A stretch of DNA of 32,465 bases. It comes from Muribaculum sp. (GTDB lineage: Bacteria > Bacteroidota > Bacteroidia > Bacteroidales > Muribaculaceae). The notes under the pieces are model-generated. The model made no database searches. It was not told where the DNA came from and worked only from the letters and a program-made list of their open reading frames with translations. The translations under genes and the position numbers were made by a program. Where the stretch lies: contig JAMPAZ010000001.1 of the NCBI GenBank assembly GCA_023666965.1, positions 741,588-774,052 on the forward strand, written 5' to 3'. Of this stretch, positions 1-8,327 are shown piece after piece. Within the stretch, counting starts at the first letter, position 1, and the number at the start of each line of letters is the position of its first letter.

Positions 1-5
1 ACATT

Positions 6-221
6 TCACATCCACCCCCATTTTAACATATGCACCGTAAGAATGGCTTGTTCCGTAATCTCTAATTGTTGGCCATCCATTCGTGTAGATGAATAGGTCG
101 CCCAAATAGAGTCTCCTGCTTGGAAAGGGAACTCGAATTTGGCATCAGATGAGTAACCGCTCGTTTGAGCAACTGACTGAAGAGATAACCCCAGAAGTAA
201 TAAAATTAAGAATTTTTTCAT
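6..221 (-). CDS. Small secreted protein, 5' end of a probably frameshifted gene
   Basis: The protein starts with a clear signal peptide (MKKFLILLLLGLSLQSVAQ, cleavage probably after Ala18 or Gln19) and the frame stops after 71 residues. I do not recognise the family. The last part of this frame (ending HMLKWGWM) looks unnatural. The frame reached by stepping back one base near the G-run at 101-103 reads smoothly (GDLFIYTNGWPTIRDYG, then SHSYGAYVKMGVDVKC) and stays open to the window edge. I infer that the original gene continued in that frame past base 1 and that one base has been lost here, by mutation or sequencing error. A genuine 71-residue exported peptide is the alternative. A Bacteroidota-like -7 element (TAATTTTG, minus strand, 281-288) lies about 60 bases upstream of the start. 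Confidence 0.4.
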   Translation of the reverse strand: MKKFLILLLLGLSLQSVAQTSGYSSDAKFEFPFQAGDSIWATYSSTRMDGQQLEITEQAILTVHMLKWGWM

Positions 222-650
222 GAGCGAAAATTACTTTTAATGGTTAATAATGATTTTAGTTCAGACTCAAGGTCCATCTACAAAATTACGCTTATGAGAA
301 TTAAGTTTTGTTTAAATTTAGATATTATATTTGTGATTTTAGACATATCACTTTGCTTATGTCTACGCATATTTTAAATATAACAAAGGGCCAGTCATCT
401 CGACTCGCCCTTTGTTATTAACCTTAAATCTAATACCATGAAAAACACAGTGCAAATATAGTAATTATACCTATAGAACATTTCGTGCCGACAAAGGTTC
501 AAAGGTCTGATTTATTTAACATCTATTAATATATTCCGCGAACCGGATAATAATTGGCGCAATCATAGGCAGCCTTGCTAATCGAATAATAGAAGGCTGG
601 CCTGCCTTGTCGCGAAGAGAATTGTTGCCATCGATGAGAAGATGTTTTTT
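222..650. other. Intergenic region holding a candidate small RNA
   Basis: This 429-base stretch has no convincing protein gene. It contains a possible -7 element for the leftmost gene (281-288), the candidate small RNA at about 378-448, and a weak hairpin (570-576 pairing with 593-599) downstream of the thioredoxin-like gene. Between about 526 and 640, reading frames without starts run on the minus strand and look protein-like, but none can be supported as a gene. Confidence 0.6.
378..448 (-). ncRNA. Candidate Bacteroidales small RNA
   Basis: On the minus strand a perfect -7 element (TATATTTG, 453-460) is followed by a leader containing GTATTAGATTTAAGGTTA and then a perfect 12-bp hairpin (arms 380-391 and 407-418, 15-base loop) with a short T-rich tail. 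Promoter, short unstructured 5' part and terminator hairpin within about 75 bases is the layout of a free-standing small RNA. From memory, this leader core recurs in Bacteroidales genomes, and promoter-to-terminator RNAs such as the Bacteroidales-1 motif are known in this order; I cannot confirm which family this is. A matching -33 element is not evident. Confidence 0.5.
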
Positions 651-2051
651 TCAGGGTCGGGATAGTAAGCCGCTTAGTAAATCGAATAAAATAGGGTTAT
701 TAGGGCGTGGTGGATCCGAGCTGATTATATCTGAGTCCTTGCCGATTATACGATAAGAAGGGAATCCGTCCATCCCGAATGTCGACATAATCAATTCGGC
801 ATCAGCATCGCTCTTTACGAAGAAATCCCTGCAGTTTTCCGTATTATTGCTCGCAAGTTTCTTCCATTTGTCAATGTCTGATTTCATGGCGACGCTTACG
901 AAAACCACATCTTTGCCATTAAAGAACTCGGCCACTCCCTGCAATGATTTGTTAGCCTGAATACATGGCCCGCACCAGGTGGCCCATAGATCGAGATAGA
1001 TTATCTTGCCTTTAAATTCATTCTTAAGCAGTGCCGTGAGCCCGGAATAATCACATTTGAGAATCTCCCCATTTTTCAATTCAAAAATTTGACCGTCTAA
1101 TAGTTGCCCGTCGGGCAGTGACGTTTTATCGTGGTTCCGGCCGTAGAGCGCCCCATAGATATTGGCATCGGCGAACAGTTCCCGATTGATTGCAGGATAG
1201 CCATCACATTCATCGGACTCCTTCAAGCTGATAGCCAGCATGACATCTCTGTTCAATGATTTTGGATGGCGGTTGACTATGGTGTCAATTAACTGATCAA
1301 TCGAGGCCGGCTTCAACGCTCTTTCAAGTCTGTTGAGATATGCATGGAGGTGTATCGGGAACATCATTTCTTTCAAATTTTCCTCATCATCCAGTCCAAA
1401 TATCGAGTCTTCAAAAAATGCCAATATTCTTTCCGGAGTTTTGTCCTTATGGTCCAAAGCAGAATTTGCCACGCCGAATAGGAGAGACCGTCTCATCAAA
1501 TCTTTGGAGTCTTCGCCCAATCCTACAGAGTCGGCATATCGGTTAAGGGTCTGTTCTAATTCGGTATAAGTATTCTTAAAATGCTCTAAATATTCTTCCT
1601 TTGGCATCTCTTCTGAAGGAAGGTCCACAAATGATTCGCTAAAAATGTCGGCATACGCTTTGCCGTACTCATTGTTTAGCTTTTCATGGGCGCCGGAATA
1701 ATGCGCCCCGGATTTCAGATTAGCGGCGTCAATGGTAATATGCAGAGAGTCGCCCGGGTCGGCGTATTGACAAAAGAATGTTCGGTCATAATATATGGTG
1801 AAATTATGACCGAACGGTATCTCGACAAATGTGTTGAATTGCCCTAAAGAATCAATTTTGACCGCATGGCGCGATGTCTTATCAGTCCACGGATTACAAT
1901 TGATAGCCGTGATAACCTTCTCGGACTTGTCTGTCATATTTATGACTTTGCCGGAGATAATGACTTTGCCGTGTTGGTTAGACTCTGCAAGCGATGCAAA
2001 GTTTGAGGATAATAAGATCATTGCTATGATCAAACATTGCAAAATTCTCAT
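651..2051 (-). CDS. Exported thioredoxin-like thiol-disulfide oxidoreductase (TlpA/ResA type)
   Basis: The 466-residue protein begins with a signal peptide (cleavage around residues 20-22) and is probably periplasmic. Residues about 25-115 form a beta-rich N-terminal region typical of long Bacteroidota members of this group. A mostly helical middle region follows, and the thioredoxin-like domain occupies the last 150 residues. The redox motif WCGPC is present with both cysteines (C360, C363) in the usual setting LDLWATWCGPC, followed by FVSVAMKSD and a cis-proline region (FGMDGFPSYRII). Such proteins reduce or exchange disulfides in exported proteins or cytochromes; the substrate here is unknown. 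The gene stands alone 48 bases beyond the tRNA terminator. I found no clear promoter of its own, so read-through from the tRNA is possible. Confidence 0.85.
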   Translation of the reverse strand: MRILQCLIIAMILLSSNFASLAESNQHGKVIISGKVINMTDKSEKVITAINCNPWTDKTSRHAVKIDSLGQFNTFVEIPFGHNFTIYYDRTFFCQYADPGDSLHITIDAANLKSGAHYSGAHEKLNNEYGKAYADIFSESFVDLPSEEMPKEEYLEHFKNTYTELEQTLNRYADSVGLGEDSKDLMRRSLLFGVANSALDHKDKTPERILAFFEDSIFGLDDEENLKEMMFPIHLHAYLNRLERALKPASIDQLIDTIVNRHPKSLNRDVMLAISLKESDECDGYPAINRELFADANIYGALYGRNHDKTSLPDGQLLDGQIFELKNGEILKCDYSGLTALLKNEFKGKIIYLDLWATWCGPCIQANKSLQGVAEFFNGKDVVFVSVAMKSDIDKWKKLASNNTENCRDFFVKSDADAELIMSTFGMDGFPSYRIIGKDSDIISSDPPRPNNPILFDLLSGLLSRP

Positions 2052-2097
2052 GTCTAATCGTTTTTTTTTGAATCAGCGGACGGGGTTGGTAAATATG

Positions 2098-2134
2098 AAA
2101 AAGGGGTAACGCTCAGTAGAACGATACCCCTTTT
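2098..2134 (-). terminator. Intrinsic terminator of the tRNA-Arg transcript
   Basis: A 10-bp perfect stem (2099-2108 with 2125-2134; AAAAGGGGTA on the transcript) ends in five U residues on the minus strand, immediately after the 3' end of the tRNA. Confidence 0.8.
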
Positions 2135-2136
2135 CG

Positions 2137-2210
2137 TGACTCCTACAGGATTCAAACCTGTAACCTTCTGATCCGTAGTCAGATGCTCTATTCAGTTGAG
2201 CTAAGGAGCC
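2137..2210 (-). tRNA. tRNA-Arg (anticodon ACG)
   Basis: The 74-base cloverleaf folds fully. The 7-bp acceptor stem (GGCTCCT with AGGAGTC, one G-U) ends in discriminator A. The D arm is GCTC/GAGC, the anticodon stem TCTGA/TCAGA with loop CTACGGA, and the T arm ACAGG/CCTGT with loop TTTGAAT. The anticodon is ACG, so it reads CGN arginine codons after A34-to-inosine conversion. The CCA end is not encoded and must be added by the CCA-adding enzyme. Confidence 0.95.
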
Positions 2211-2230
2211 TCTTTTGCTGTTTGCGGTTG

Positions 2231-2261
2231 CAAAGTTAAGTGGTTTTTTTGTTCCGTGCAA
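2231..2261 (-). promoter_or_regulatory. Promoter of tRNA-Arg
   Basis: A perfect Bacteroidota -7 element TAACTTTG (2231-2238) has a TTG -33 element (2259-2261) 20 bases upstream on the minus strand. The predicted start lies about 10-15 bases before the mature tRNA. Confidence 0.65.
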
Positions 2262-2299
2262 TAGTTGTTGCAAAATTTTTTGTAAAAATTTTGTTGCGA

Positions 2300-2330
2300 T
2301 TGCACAATCTCCGGATTTTAAGTAATTTCG
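2300..2330 (+). promoter_or_regulatory. Probable promoter of the 5'-nucleotidase/GH3 operon
   Basis: TTG (2300-2302), a 20-base gap, then TAATTTCG (2323-2330), one mismatch from TAnnTTTG. The predicted leader is about 25 bases. Confidence 0.4.
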
Positions 2331-2360
2331 TATTCTAAAGATTGCTCAAAAATTTTTGAA

Positions 2361-3821
2361 ATGAAACCTATAAAACGACTTTTCGCGGCAGGATTATTGT
2401 GTGCCTCTGCTTGTGTCGGTGCTTATTCCGACAATCTCGTAATACTCCATACTAACGACACTCATAGCCAGATAGATCCGAATGATAAAGGGCAGGGAGG
2501 TATATTGCGTCGCAAAGTGCTCATCGACAGCGTGCGAGCCGCTGAACCAAACGTGTTGTTGATAGATGCCGGCGACGCTGTGCAGGGAACGCTATATTTC
2601 ACATTATATAAAGGTGAAGTTGAGCGGAAGATGATGAATGCGCTCGGCTATGATATTCAGGTGCTCGGCAACCATGAGTTTGACAATGGTGTAGAGTCGC
2701 TTGCAGAGCAGTGGAGTGGACTTAATGCCGACAAAATAACATCGAACTACGATTTACGGGGGACTGCCCTCGAAGGGCTTTTTAAGCCATACGCAGTTAG
2801 AAAGATTGGCGGCAAAACAGTGGGCTTCCTTGCCATAAATCTTGATCCGGCCGGAATGATAGCGTGCGACAAGTCGGAAGGGGTGATATATCTTGACGGA
2901 ATAAAAGCCGCCAATTCGATGGCATGGTATCTGAGGAATGTGGAACATGCCGACGTAGTAGTTGCGATCACTCATGTAGGTTACGAGACGGAGAATCCGC
3001 CGACTCCTGGCGATGTAGACATCGCCGGATCTTCAGAGGATATTGACGTGATTATCGGCGGGCACTCGCACACGCTGATAGATCCGGCTTCGGTGAATGC
3101 TCCGCAATGGCTGGTGGCTAACGCCAAAGGCGATTCGGTATTGGTGGTGCAAACCGGTAGCCGTGGTGTCAATCTCGGACTTATTGATATAGATTTGGAC
3201 ACAAAGTCGAAGACTTATCGCCTTTTGCCGGTTGACAGTCGTCTTGACGACCGCATTGATCCCGTGGCTTCTGCAATACTGGAACCGTACAGAGCCGGTG
3301 TCGATTCATTGATGAACGTAAAAGTCGGTCGGATGGCTCAGGAGATGCCCCATGGCAGTCAGCTAATATTGAATTGGGTGGCTGACGCAATGTTTGATAT
3401 GGGAGCCGATTTCTCTGATCGTCCGATAGACCTCGCCATAGTAAATAAGGGGGGTATACGGCGCGGACTTCCGAAAGGCGATATAACCAAGGGCATGATA
3501 ATGACAATGCTTCCGTTTGACAATCGATTGGTGGTGATGGATATAAAAGGCTCCGATCTTGCGGGGGCGTTCGCCGTGATGGCGCATCGTGGAGGCGATG
3601 GATTCAGCGCAGACTTTGACTATAAGAATATTGATACTGACCGTACATATCGTCTTGTGACCATTGACTACCTTGCAAACGGAGGCGACTATATGGAGCC
3701 TTTGACGCACGGAACCGTTTTGGCAAACAGTCATCTGCGCCTTGACGAGACGCTGATGAAATATTTGGAACAGAATAAGAAAAAATCAATAAAGTATAAT
3801 GACGGGAAGCCAAGGATGTAG
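2361..3821 (+). CDS. Exported 5'-nucleotidase / metallophosphoesterase (UshA-like)
   Basis: The 486-residue protein has a signal peptide (about residues 1-23) and two domains. The N-terminal metallophosphatase domain shows all metal-binding blocks: HTNDTH (D33, H35), LLIDAGDAVQG, LGNHEFDNG, and GGHSHT. The C-terminal 5'-nucleotidase domain (roughly 315-480) has the substrate-binding signatures NKGGIRRGLPKGDIT, MLPFDN and GGDGFS. The family hydrolyses periplasmic nucleotides or UDP-sugars to nucleosides and phosphate. Many Bacteroidota keep these two domains in separate adjacent genes; here one chain carries both. It is the first gene of a two-gene unit, ending 45 bases before the GH3 fusion gene, so nucleotide and cell-wall salvage may be co-expressed. 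Exact substrate unknown. Confidence 0.9.
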   Translation: MKPIKRLFAAGLLCASACVGAYSDNLVILHTNDTHSQIDPNDKGQGGILRRKVLIDSVRAAEPNVLLIDAGDAVQGTLYFTLYKGEVERKMMNALGYDIQVLGNHEFDNGVESLAEQWSGLNADKITSNYDLRGTALEGLFKPYAVRKIGGKTVGFLAINLDPAGMIACDKSEGVIYLDGIKAANSMAWYLRNVEHADVVVAITHVGYETENPPTPGDVDIAGSSEDIDVIIGGHSHTLIDPASVNAPQWLVANAKGDSVLVVQTGSRGVNLGLIDIDLDTKSKTYRLLPVDSRLDDRIDPVASAILEPYRAGVDSLMNVKVGRMAQEMPHGSQLILNWVADAMFDMGADFSDRPIDLAIVNKGGIRRGLPKGDITKGMIMTMLPFDNRLVVMDIKGSDLAGAFAVMAHRGGDGFSADFDYKNIDTDRTYRLVTIDYLANGGDYMEPLTHGTVLANSHLRLDETLMKYLEQNKKKSIKYNDGKPRM

Positions 3822-3866
3822 TCCGGACGGCTTTCATTATTTCGCAGTACAAAAGGGAATTAAAGA

Positions 3867-6824
3867 ATGAAACGATTATTGTTGTTAGTGTCGGCCATTT
3901 TGGCCGTTGGGATTATGGCTATGGCCCGTGAAGTCGGGCTTTTGGCCGGTGGTGACGTAGATGAAAGAACGCATTGGGTCGATTCCGTGCTGAAGTCCAT
4001 GACTTTACGCGAACGTGCAGAGCAATTGTTCGTGCCCGTGGTAGATCCGCGCGATGTTGCGGCTGCTAAATCGACGCTGAGACGCTATGTCGGAGAAATG
4101 CATGTCGGCGGACTGCTCTTCAGTGGCGGCACGGTCGACCAATATGCCACGCTTATAGACTATGCACAGTCGCTGTCGAAAGTTCCGTTGATGATCACCC
4201 TCGACGGCGAATGGGGACTCGCCATGCGTTTGAAGGATGCCCCGAAATTTCCTTACAATATGAGTCTCGGCTCGATAGCTGATGATTCATTGCTCTATGA
4301 TTATGGACGAGAGGTGGCTCGCGAATGCCGATTGCTCGGCATACATGTCAATTTTGCCCCGGTGATGGATGTGAATGTCAATCCTGAGAATCCTGTCATT
4401 GGCAAGAGAGCGTTCGGCGCAGATGCCTCGCGTGTGGCGCGGTTGGGTGTCGCATACGCCCGTGGACTGGAGGATGGGGGTGTCATGTCTGTATCGAAGC
4501 ATTTTCCGGGACATGGCGATACGAGCGTAGACTCCCATAAGGCGCTCCCCGTAGTCGACCATTCGACCGAGGTGCTCGGGACTGTCGACTTGGTGCCGTT
4601 CAAGGAGTATATCGAGGCCGGATTGGGTGGAGTCATGGTGGGACATTTGGATGTTCCTGCCCTTGACCCTTCCGGAGTTCCGGCATCGATGTCTAAAAAG
4701 ATAACCACCGGTCTGCTGCGCGACAAGATGGGTTTTGAAGGCTTAGTATTTACAGACGGACTTGCAATGGAGGGGGCTTCTCTCCCGGGTCAAAATATTT
4801 GTGTGTCGGCTTTGCTGGCAGGAGCCGATGTGCTTTTGCAGCCCAGATCGCTTGCGGCAGACATATCCGCAGTGATTAAGGCTGTCGATTCCGGTGAATT
4901 GTCGACGGCAGAGATTGACGGCAGGGTCAGGAAGATTCTTGAATTTAAGTATTCGCTGGGACTTGACCGTCGTCCGGCTCCCGTCAGCTCTCCCGGACTT
5001 AAAAAGGAGCTTGCATCTGCTGAGGCCGATGCTGTCCGTCGTCGGCTGAACGCGGCCATGACGGTGTGTGTCGATAACAGCGACGGTCTTCTGCCGATCC
5101 ATGGGCTCGACTCGCTGGATATAGCTGTGCTTTCCGTGGGCGCGCCCCGGGAAAACGAGTTTGTCGCCACTTGTCGTAAATATGCCGATATAAAGCCGTA
5201 TGCGGCATCGGAAAGCCTAACGCAGGATCAGATTGACGCAATAAAGAAGCATGACATGATGATTGTGGCTGTGTTTAACGATAAGGCAGGCTCACGCAAC
5301 GTGCTCAAACAAATCGGCGACCATCCCCGACTTGTCAACGTGTTTATGACCGAGCCTTACAAGATGTCCGGTTTTGCTCCTTTGAAGAGCAATGCGGTGA
5401 TTCTTGCCGGCGAAGATTCGCCATTGGCTCGAGAGTATGCGGCGCAGGCCGTGTTCGGCGGTATCAAGGTTAACGGTACGCTCCCCGTCGACGTTAAGGG
5501 AATCGCAAAGGCCGGCACCGGTGTGGGCCTTATGAAGACGCGGCTTGGCTACAGCTCTCCACTCGCCGAAAAGATGAATCCTGCGCTTACTGCGCGAATC
5601 GACTCTATTGTCAAAGTCGGGCTCACCACCGGAGCTTTCCCCGGCTGTCAAGTGCTTGTGGCGAAGGACGGAATGGTTGTTGTCGACAAAAGTTATGGCT
5701 ATACCGACCACCGTAAGACTCACCGCGTGTCAGATTCTACGATGTATGACCTCGCTTCGGTAAGTAAAGCCGCCGGAATGCTGCCGGGTCTGATGCTCGC
5801 TTACGACCGCGGACTTTATGAGATGGATAAGCCGGCGAGCAGGTATCTCCCGGGACTTGACACTCCCGATAAACGATCAATTACGGTCAAGGATCTGCTT
5901 TACCACGAAAGTCGAATGCCGGCAACTTTGAGCGTATGGCATGCGCTGATGGATTCTTCGAGTTATACAGGGAAGTTGCTCTCCTATCGTCTCCGAGGTG
6001 ACAACACCATCAAGCTTTACAAAGGGGTTTACGGTAATAATAAAGCGCGTCTAAGGCGCGACATAACATCGCCGAAGCCTACCGATGAGTTTGACATAAA
6101 AGTCAACGACGGCCTTTACATCGGCCAGTCCACAGCAGACACTCTCTTGGAACGTATATATAATATTGAATTGCGCAAAAAGCCCGGAATGTGCTATTCC
6201 GACCTTAATTTCGTGTTGCTTAAGGAGATGGAGGAACGCTTGACGAAGATACCACACGACGAATTTGTATCCGAAAATATTTTCGGTCCGCTCGGGGCTT
6301 ACCGTACGATGTATAACCCTTTAGAAAAGTTCCCTAAGGGCGACATGGCCCCGACGGAGCACGATAATTTTTTGCGTAAGCAGACCATGCAGGGATATGT
6401 CCACGACGAACTGAGCGCCTTTATGGGTGGAGTGCAAGGCAACGCAGGTTTGTTCTCAAATGCCGATGGCTTGGCTAAATTATGCCAAATGCTTCTGAAC
6501 CACGGTACTTACGGAGGCGAAGAGTTTGTTTCGGCTGAGACTGTGGACTTGTTTATGAACTCGAAAAGCCCTAATTCTCGCCGTGGGCTTGGTTTTGACA
6601 AGCCTGATACGACTAATCCTTCAAAGTCACCGGTCCCTGAATCGGCTGATCCGTCCACTGTGGGACACATCGGCTTCACAGGAACTTGCTTTTGGATTGA
6701 TCCAGAGAACGAACTTATCTATGTGTTTTTGAGCAATCGGGTCAATCCGACACGCGATAATGCCGCGTTCACACGCTTGAATATCCGCCCTGCCATTTTA
6801 TCGATGGTTTATGAAGCACTTTGA
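3867..6824 (+). CDS. Exported GH3 beta-N-acetylglucosaminidase fused to a beta-lactamase-like serine hydrolase
   Basis: The 985-residue protein has a signal peptide (about residues 1-20). Residues about 35-365 are a GH3 catalytic domain of NagZ type: the motif KHFPGHGDT...DSH (K211 to H224) carries the characteristic histidine acid/base loop, and FTDG supplies the predicted nucleophile D297. A GH3 C-terminal-like alpha/beta region spans about 390-560. Residues about 590-985 form a class C beta-lactamase/penicillin-binding-like domain with SVSK (S631, K634), YSD (Y777) and HIG (H934). NagZ enzymes release GlcNAc from peptidoglycan fragments. The serine hydrolase domain probably acts on a peptide, amide or ester bond of the same kind of substrate, and resistance to beta-lactams is not implied. 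Similar fusions are known in Bacteroidota. A perfect terminator follows. Confidence 0.88.
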   Translation: MKRLLLLVSAILAVGIMAMAREVGLLAGGDVDERTHWVDSVLKSMTLRERAEQLFVPVVDPRDVAAAKSTLRRYVGEMHVGGLLFSGGTVDQYATLIDYAQSLSKVPLMITLDGEWGLAMRLKDAPKFPYNMSLGSIADDSLLYDYGREVARECRLLGIHVNFAPVMDVNVNPENPVIGKRAFGADASRVARLGVAYARGLEDGGVMSVSKHFPGHGDTSVDSHKALPVVDHSTEVLGTVDLVPFKEYIEAGLGGVMVGHLDVPALDPSGVPASMSKKITTGLLRDKMGFEGLVFTDGLAMEGASLPGQNICVSALLAGADVLLQPRSLAADISAVIKAVDSGELSTAEIDGRVRKILEFKYSLGLDRRPAPVSSPGLKKELASAEADAVRRRLNAAMTVCVDNSDGLLPIHGLDSLDIAVLSVGAPRENEFVATCRKYADIKPYAASESLTQDQIDAIKKHDMMIVAVFNDKAGSRNVLKQIGDHPRLVNVFMTEPYKMSGFAPLKSNAVILAGEDSPLAREYAAQAVFGGIKVNGTLPVDVKGIAKAGTGVGLMKTRLGYSSPLAEKMNPALTARIDSIVKVGLTTGAFPGCQVLVAKDGMVVVDKSYGYTDHRKTHRVSDSTMYDLASVSKAAGMLPGLMLAYDRGLYEMDKPASRYLPGLDTPDKRSITVKDLLYHESRMPATLSVWHALMDSSSYTGKLLSYRLRGDNTIKLYKGVYGNNKARLRRDITSPKPTDEFDIKVNDGLYIGQSTADTLLERIYNIELRKKPGMCYSDLNFVLLKEMEERLTKIPHDEFVSENIFGPLGAYRTMYNPLEKFPKGDMAPTEHDNFLRKQTMQGYVHDELSAFMGGVQGNAGLFSNADGLAKLCQMLLNHGTYGGEEFVSAETVDLFMNSKSPNSRRGLGFDKPDTTNPSKSPVPESADPSTVGHIGFTGTCFWIDPENELIYVFLSNRVNPTRDNAAFTRLNIRPAILSMVYEAL

Positions 6825-6848
6825 TAGGAAATTCTGATAAAATTGGAT

Positions 6849-6884
6849 AAAATGCCGGAAATATTTGCAAGTTTCCGGCATTTT
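6849..6884 (+). terminator. Intrinsic terminator after the GH3 fusion gene
   Basis: A perfect 13-bp stem (6849-6861 with 6872-6884, arm AAAATGCCGGAAA) with a 10-base loop sits 25 bases beyond the stop codon and ends in four T residues. The loop contains the -33 element of the gdhA promoter. Confidence 0.75.
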
Positions 6885-6896
6885 GTTGTATCTTTG
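6864..6896 (+). promoter_or_regulatory. Promoter of gdhA
   Basis: TTTG (6864-6867), a 21-base gap, then a perfect -7 element TATCTTTG (6889-6896). The -33 box lies in the loop of the upstream terminator and the -7 box just beyond its right arm. The predicted leader is about 40 bases. Confidence 0.7.
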
Positions 6897-6940
6897 TGGC
6901 CGTTAAAAAACTTGTTTGTTATTTTATTTAGAAAGTTACA

Positions 6941-8275
6941 ATGAAAGCTACTGAAGTATTATCTGATCTTAAACGACGTTTCCCTAACGAGCCGGAATAT
7001 CTGCAGGCCGTTGAGGAGGTAATCACCACCATCGAGGATGAGTATAACAAGCATCCTGAGTTTGAACGATATAATCTTATCGAGAGGCTTTGTATCCCTG
7101 ACCGAATTTTTTCGTTCCGCGTCTCTTGGGTGGACGACAAGGGCAAAGTTCAGAATAATATGGGCTATCGCATACAGCACAACAATGCCATCGGCCCGTA
7201 CAAAGGCGGCATCCGTTTCCACTCGTCTGTAAACCAGTCCATCCTTAAGTTCCTCGCTTTTGAACAGACGTTCAAGAACTCGTTGACAACTCTTGCCATG
7301 GGCGGTGCCAAAGGGGGATCCGACTTTTCTCCACGTGGTAAGAGCGACATGGAAGTGATGCGTTTCTGCCAGGCATTTATTCAGGAGTTGTGGCGCCAGA
7401 TCGGCCCCGACACCGACGTTCCTGCCGGCGATATTGGCGTTGGAGGCCGTGAAGTGGGGTATATGTACGGTATGTACAAGAAGATGGCTCGTGAAAACAC
7501 CGGAACGTTTACCGGTAAGGGACTTGAGTTCGGAGGATCTCTTATACGTCCCGAAGCTACAGGCTACGGGAATGTTTACTTCTTGTTGAATATGCTCGCA
7601 ACCCGCGGAATAGATATCAAAGATAAAGTCGTGGCAATATCGGGGTCGGGTAATGTTGCTACCTATACGGCTAAGAAGCTCCTCGAGTTGGGCGCTAAAG
7701 TAATCACCATGAGCGACTCTGACGGTTGCATCTACGTGCCCGAGGGAATCACCAAGGAGCAACTTGACTACATATTTAAGCTTAAGAATGAATACCGTGG
7801 ACGTATTCGAGAATTTGCCGAAAAGTACGGTTGCGAATATGTCGAGGGTGGCCGTCCATGGGGCTATAAATGTGACATCGCGATGCCCTCTGCTACGCAG
7901 AATGAACTTGACGGTGACGATGCGCGCACGCTTTTGGCTAACGGGTGCATTGCCGTCAGCGAAGGTGCCAATATGCCCTCGACTCCCGATGCAATCAAGG
8001 AATTCCTCAAGGCCAAGATCTTGTATGCCCCCGGCAAGGCTGCTAATGCGGGTGGCGTGTCTGTTTCAGGCCTCGAAATGGCTCAGAACGCGCAAAAACT
8101 CACTTGGAGCGAAGAGGAAGTCGACGAAAAGTTAAAAGGCATTATGGCAAACATCCATCAGCAATGCGTCAAGTATGGGCATGAATCAGACGGCTACACC
8201 AACTATGTCAAGGGAGCCAACGTGGCCGGTTTCATCAAGGTAGCCCGTGCGATGATGGCACAGGGCATCCTATAA
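6941..8275 (+). CDS. gdhA: NADP-specific glutamate dehydrogenase
   Basis: The 444-residue cytoplasmic enzyme has the standard length of hexameric bacterial glutamate dehydrogenases, which interconvert 2-oxoglutarate plus ammonium and glutamate. The substrate-binding region GPYKGGIRFH and the catalytic-lysine motif GGAKGGSDF are present, as is PAGDIGVGGREVGYMYG. The dinucleotide fold carries GSGNVATYTAKKL (around residue 232). The C-terminal APGKAANAGGVSVSGLEM is also typical. The gene is monocistronic, with its own promoter and a strong hairpin after it. In Bacteroidota this enzyme usually serves as a main route of ammonium assimilation. Confidence 0.97.
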   Translation: MKATEVLSDLKRRFPNEPEYLQAVEEVITTIEDEYNKHPEFERYNLIERLCIPDRIFSFRVSWVDDKGKVQNNMGYRIQHNNAIGPYKGGIRFHSSVNQSILKFLAFEQTFKNSLTTLAMGGAKGGSDFSPRGKSDMEVMRFCQAFIQELWRQIGPDTDVPAGDIGVGGREVGYMYGMYKKMARENTGTFTGKGLEFGGSLIRPEATGYGNVYFLLNMLATRGIDIKDKVVAISGSGNVATYTAKKLLELGAKVITMSDSDGCIYVPEGITKEQLDYIFKLKNEYRGRIREFAEKYGCEYVEGGRPWGYKCDIAMPSATQNELDGDDARTLLANGCIAVSEGANMPSTPDAIKEFLKAKILYAPGKAANAGGVSVSGLEMAQNAQKLTWSEEEVDEKLKGIMANIHQQCVKYGHESDGYTNYVKGANVAGFIKVARAMMAQGIL

Positions 8276-8327
8276 CCCGCCAAACTCTACATCTTTATAT
8301 CCACAGCTTATTCTTAATGAGCGAGAA

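Noticed and set aside
326-333. Plus-strand TATATTTG as a promoter
   Set aside because: The nearest TTTG is only 15 bases upstream and no gene follows on that strand.
438-461. Seven-codon plus-strand frame (MKNTVQI) preceded by a hairpin, resembling a leader peptide
   Set aside because: No gene follows on the plus strand, and the same bases are better explained as the -7 and leader of a minus-strand small RNA.
2361-2430. Lipobox in the 5'-nucleotidase signal peptide (Cys18)
   Set aside because: The residues before Cys18 (ASA) lack the usual aliphatic residue at -3; an ordinary signal peptide fits better.
6959-7762. 267-codon open frame antisense to gdhA
   Set aside because: It lies entirely within a certain gene, has no recognisable domain or promoter, and reflects codon bias of gdhA.
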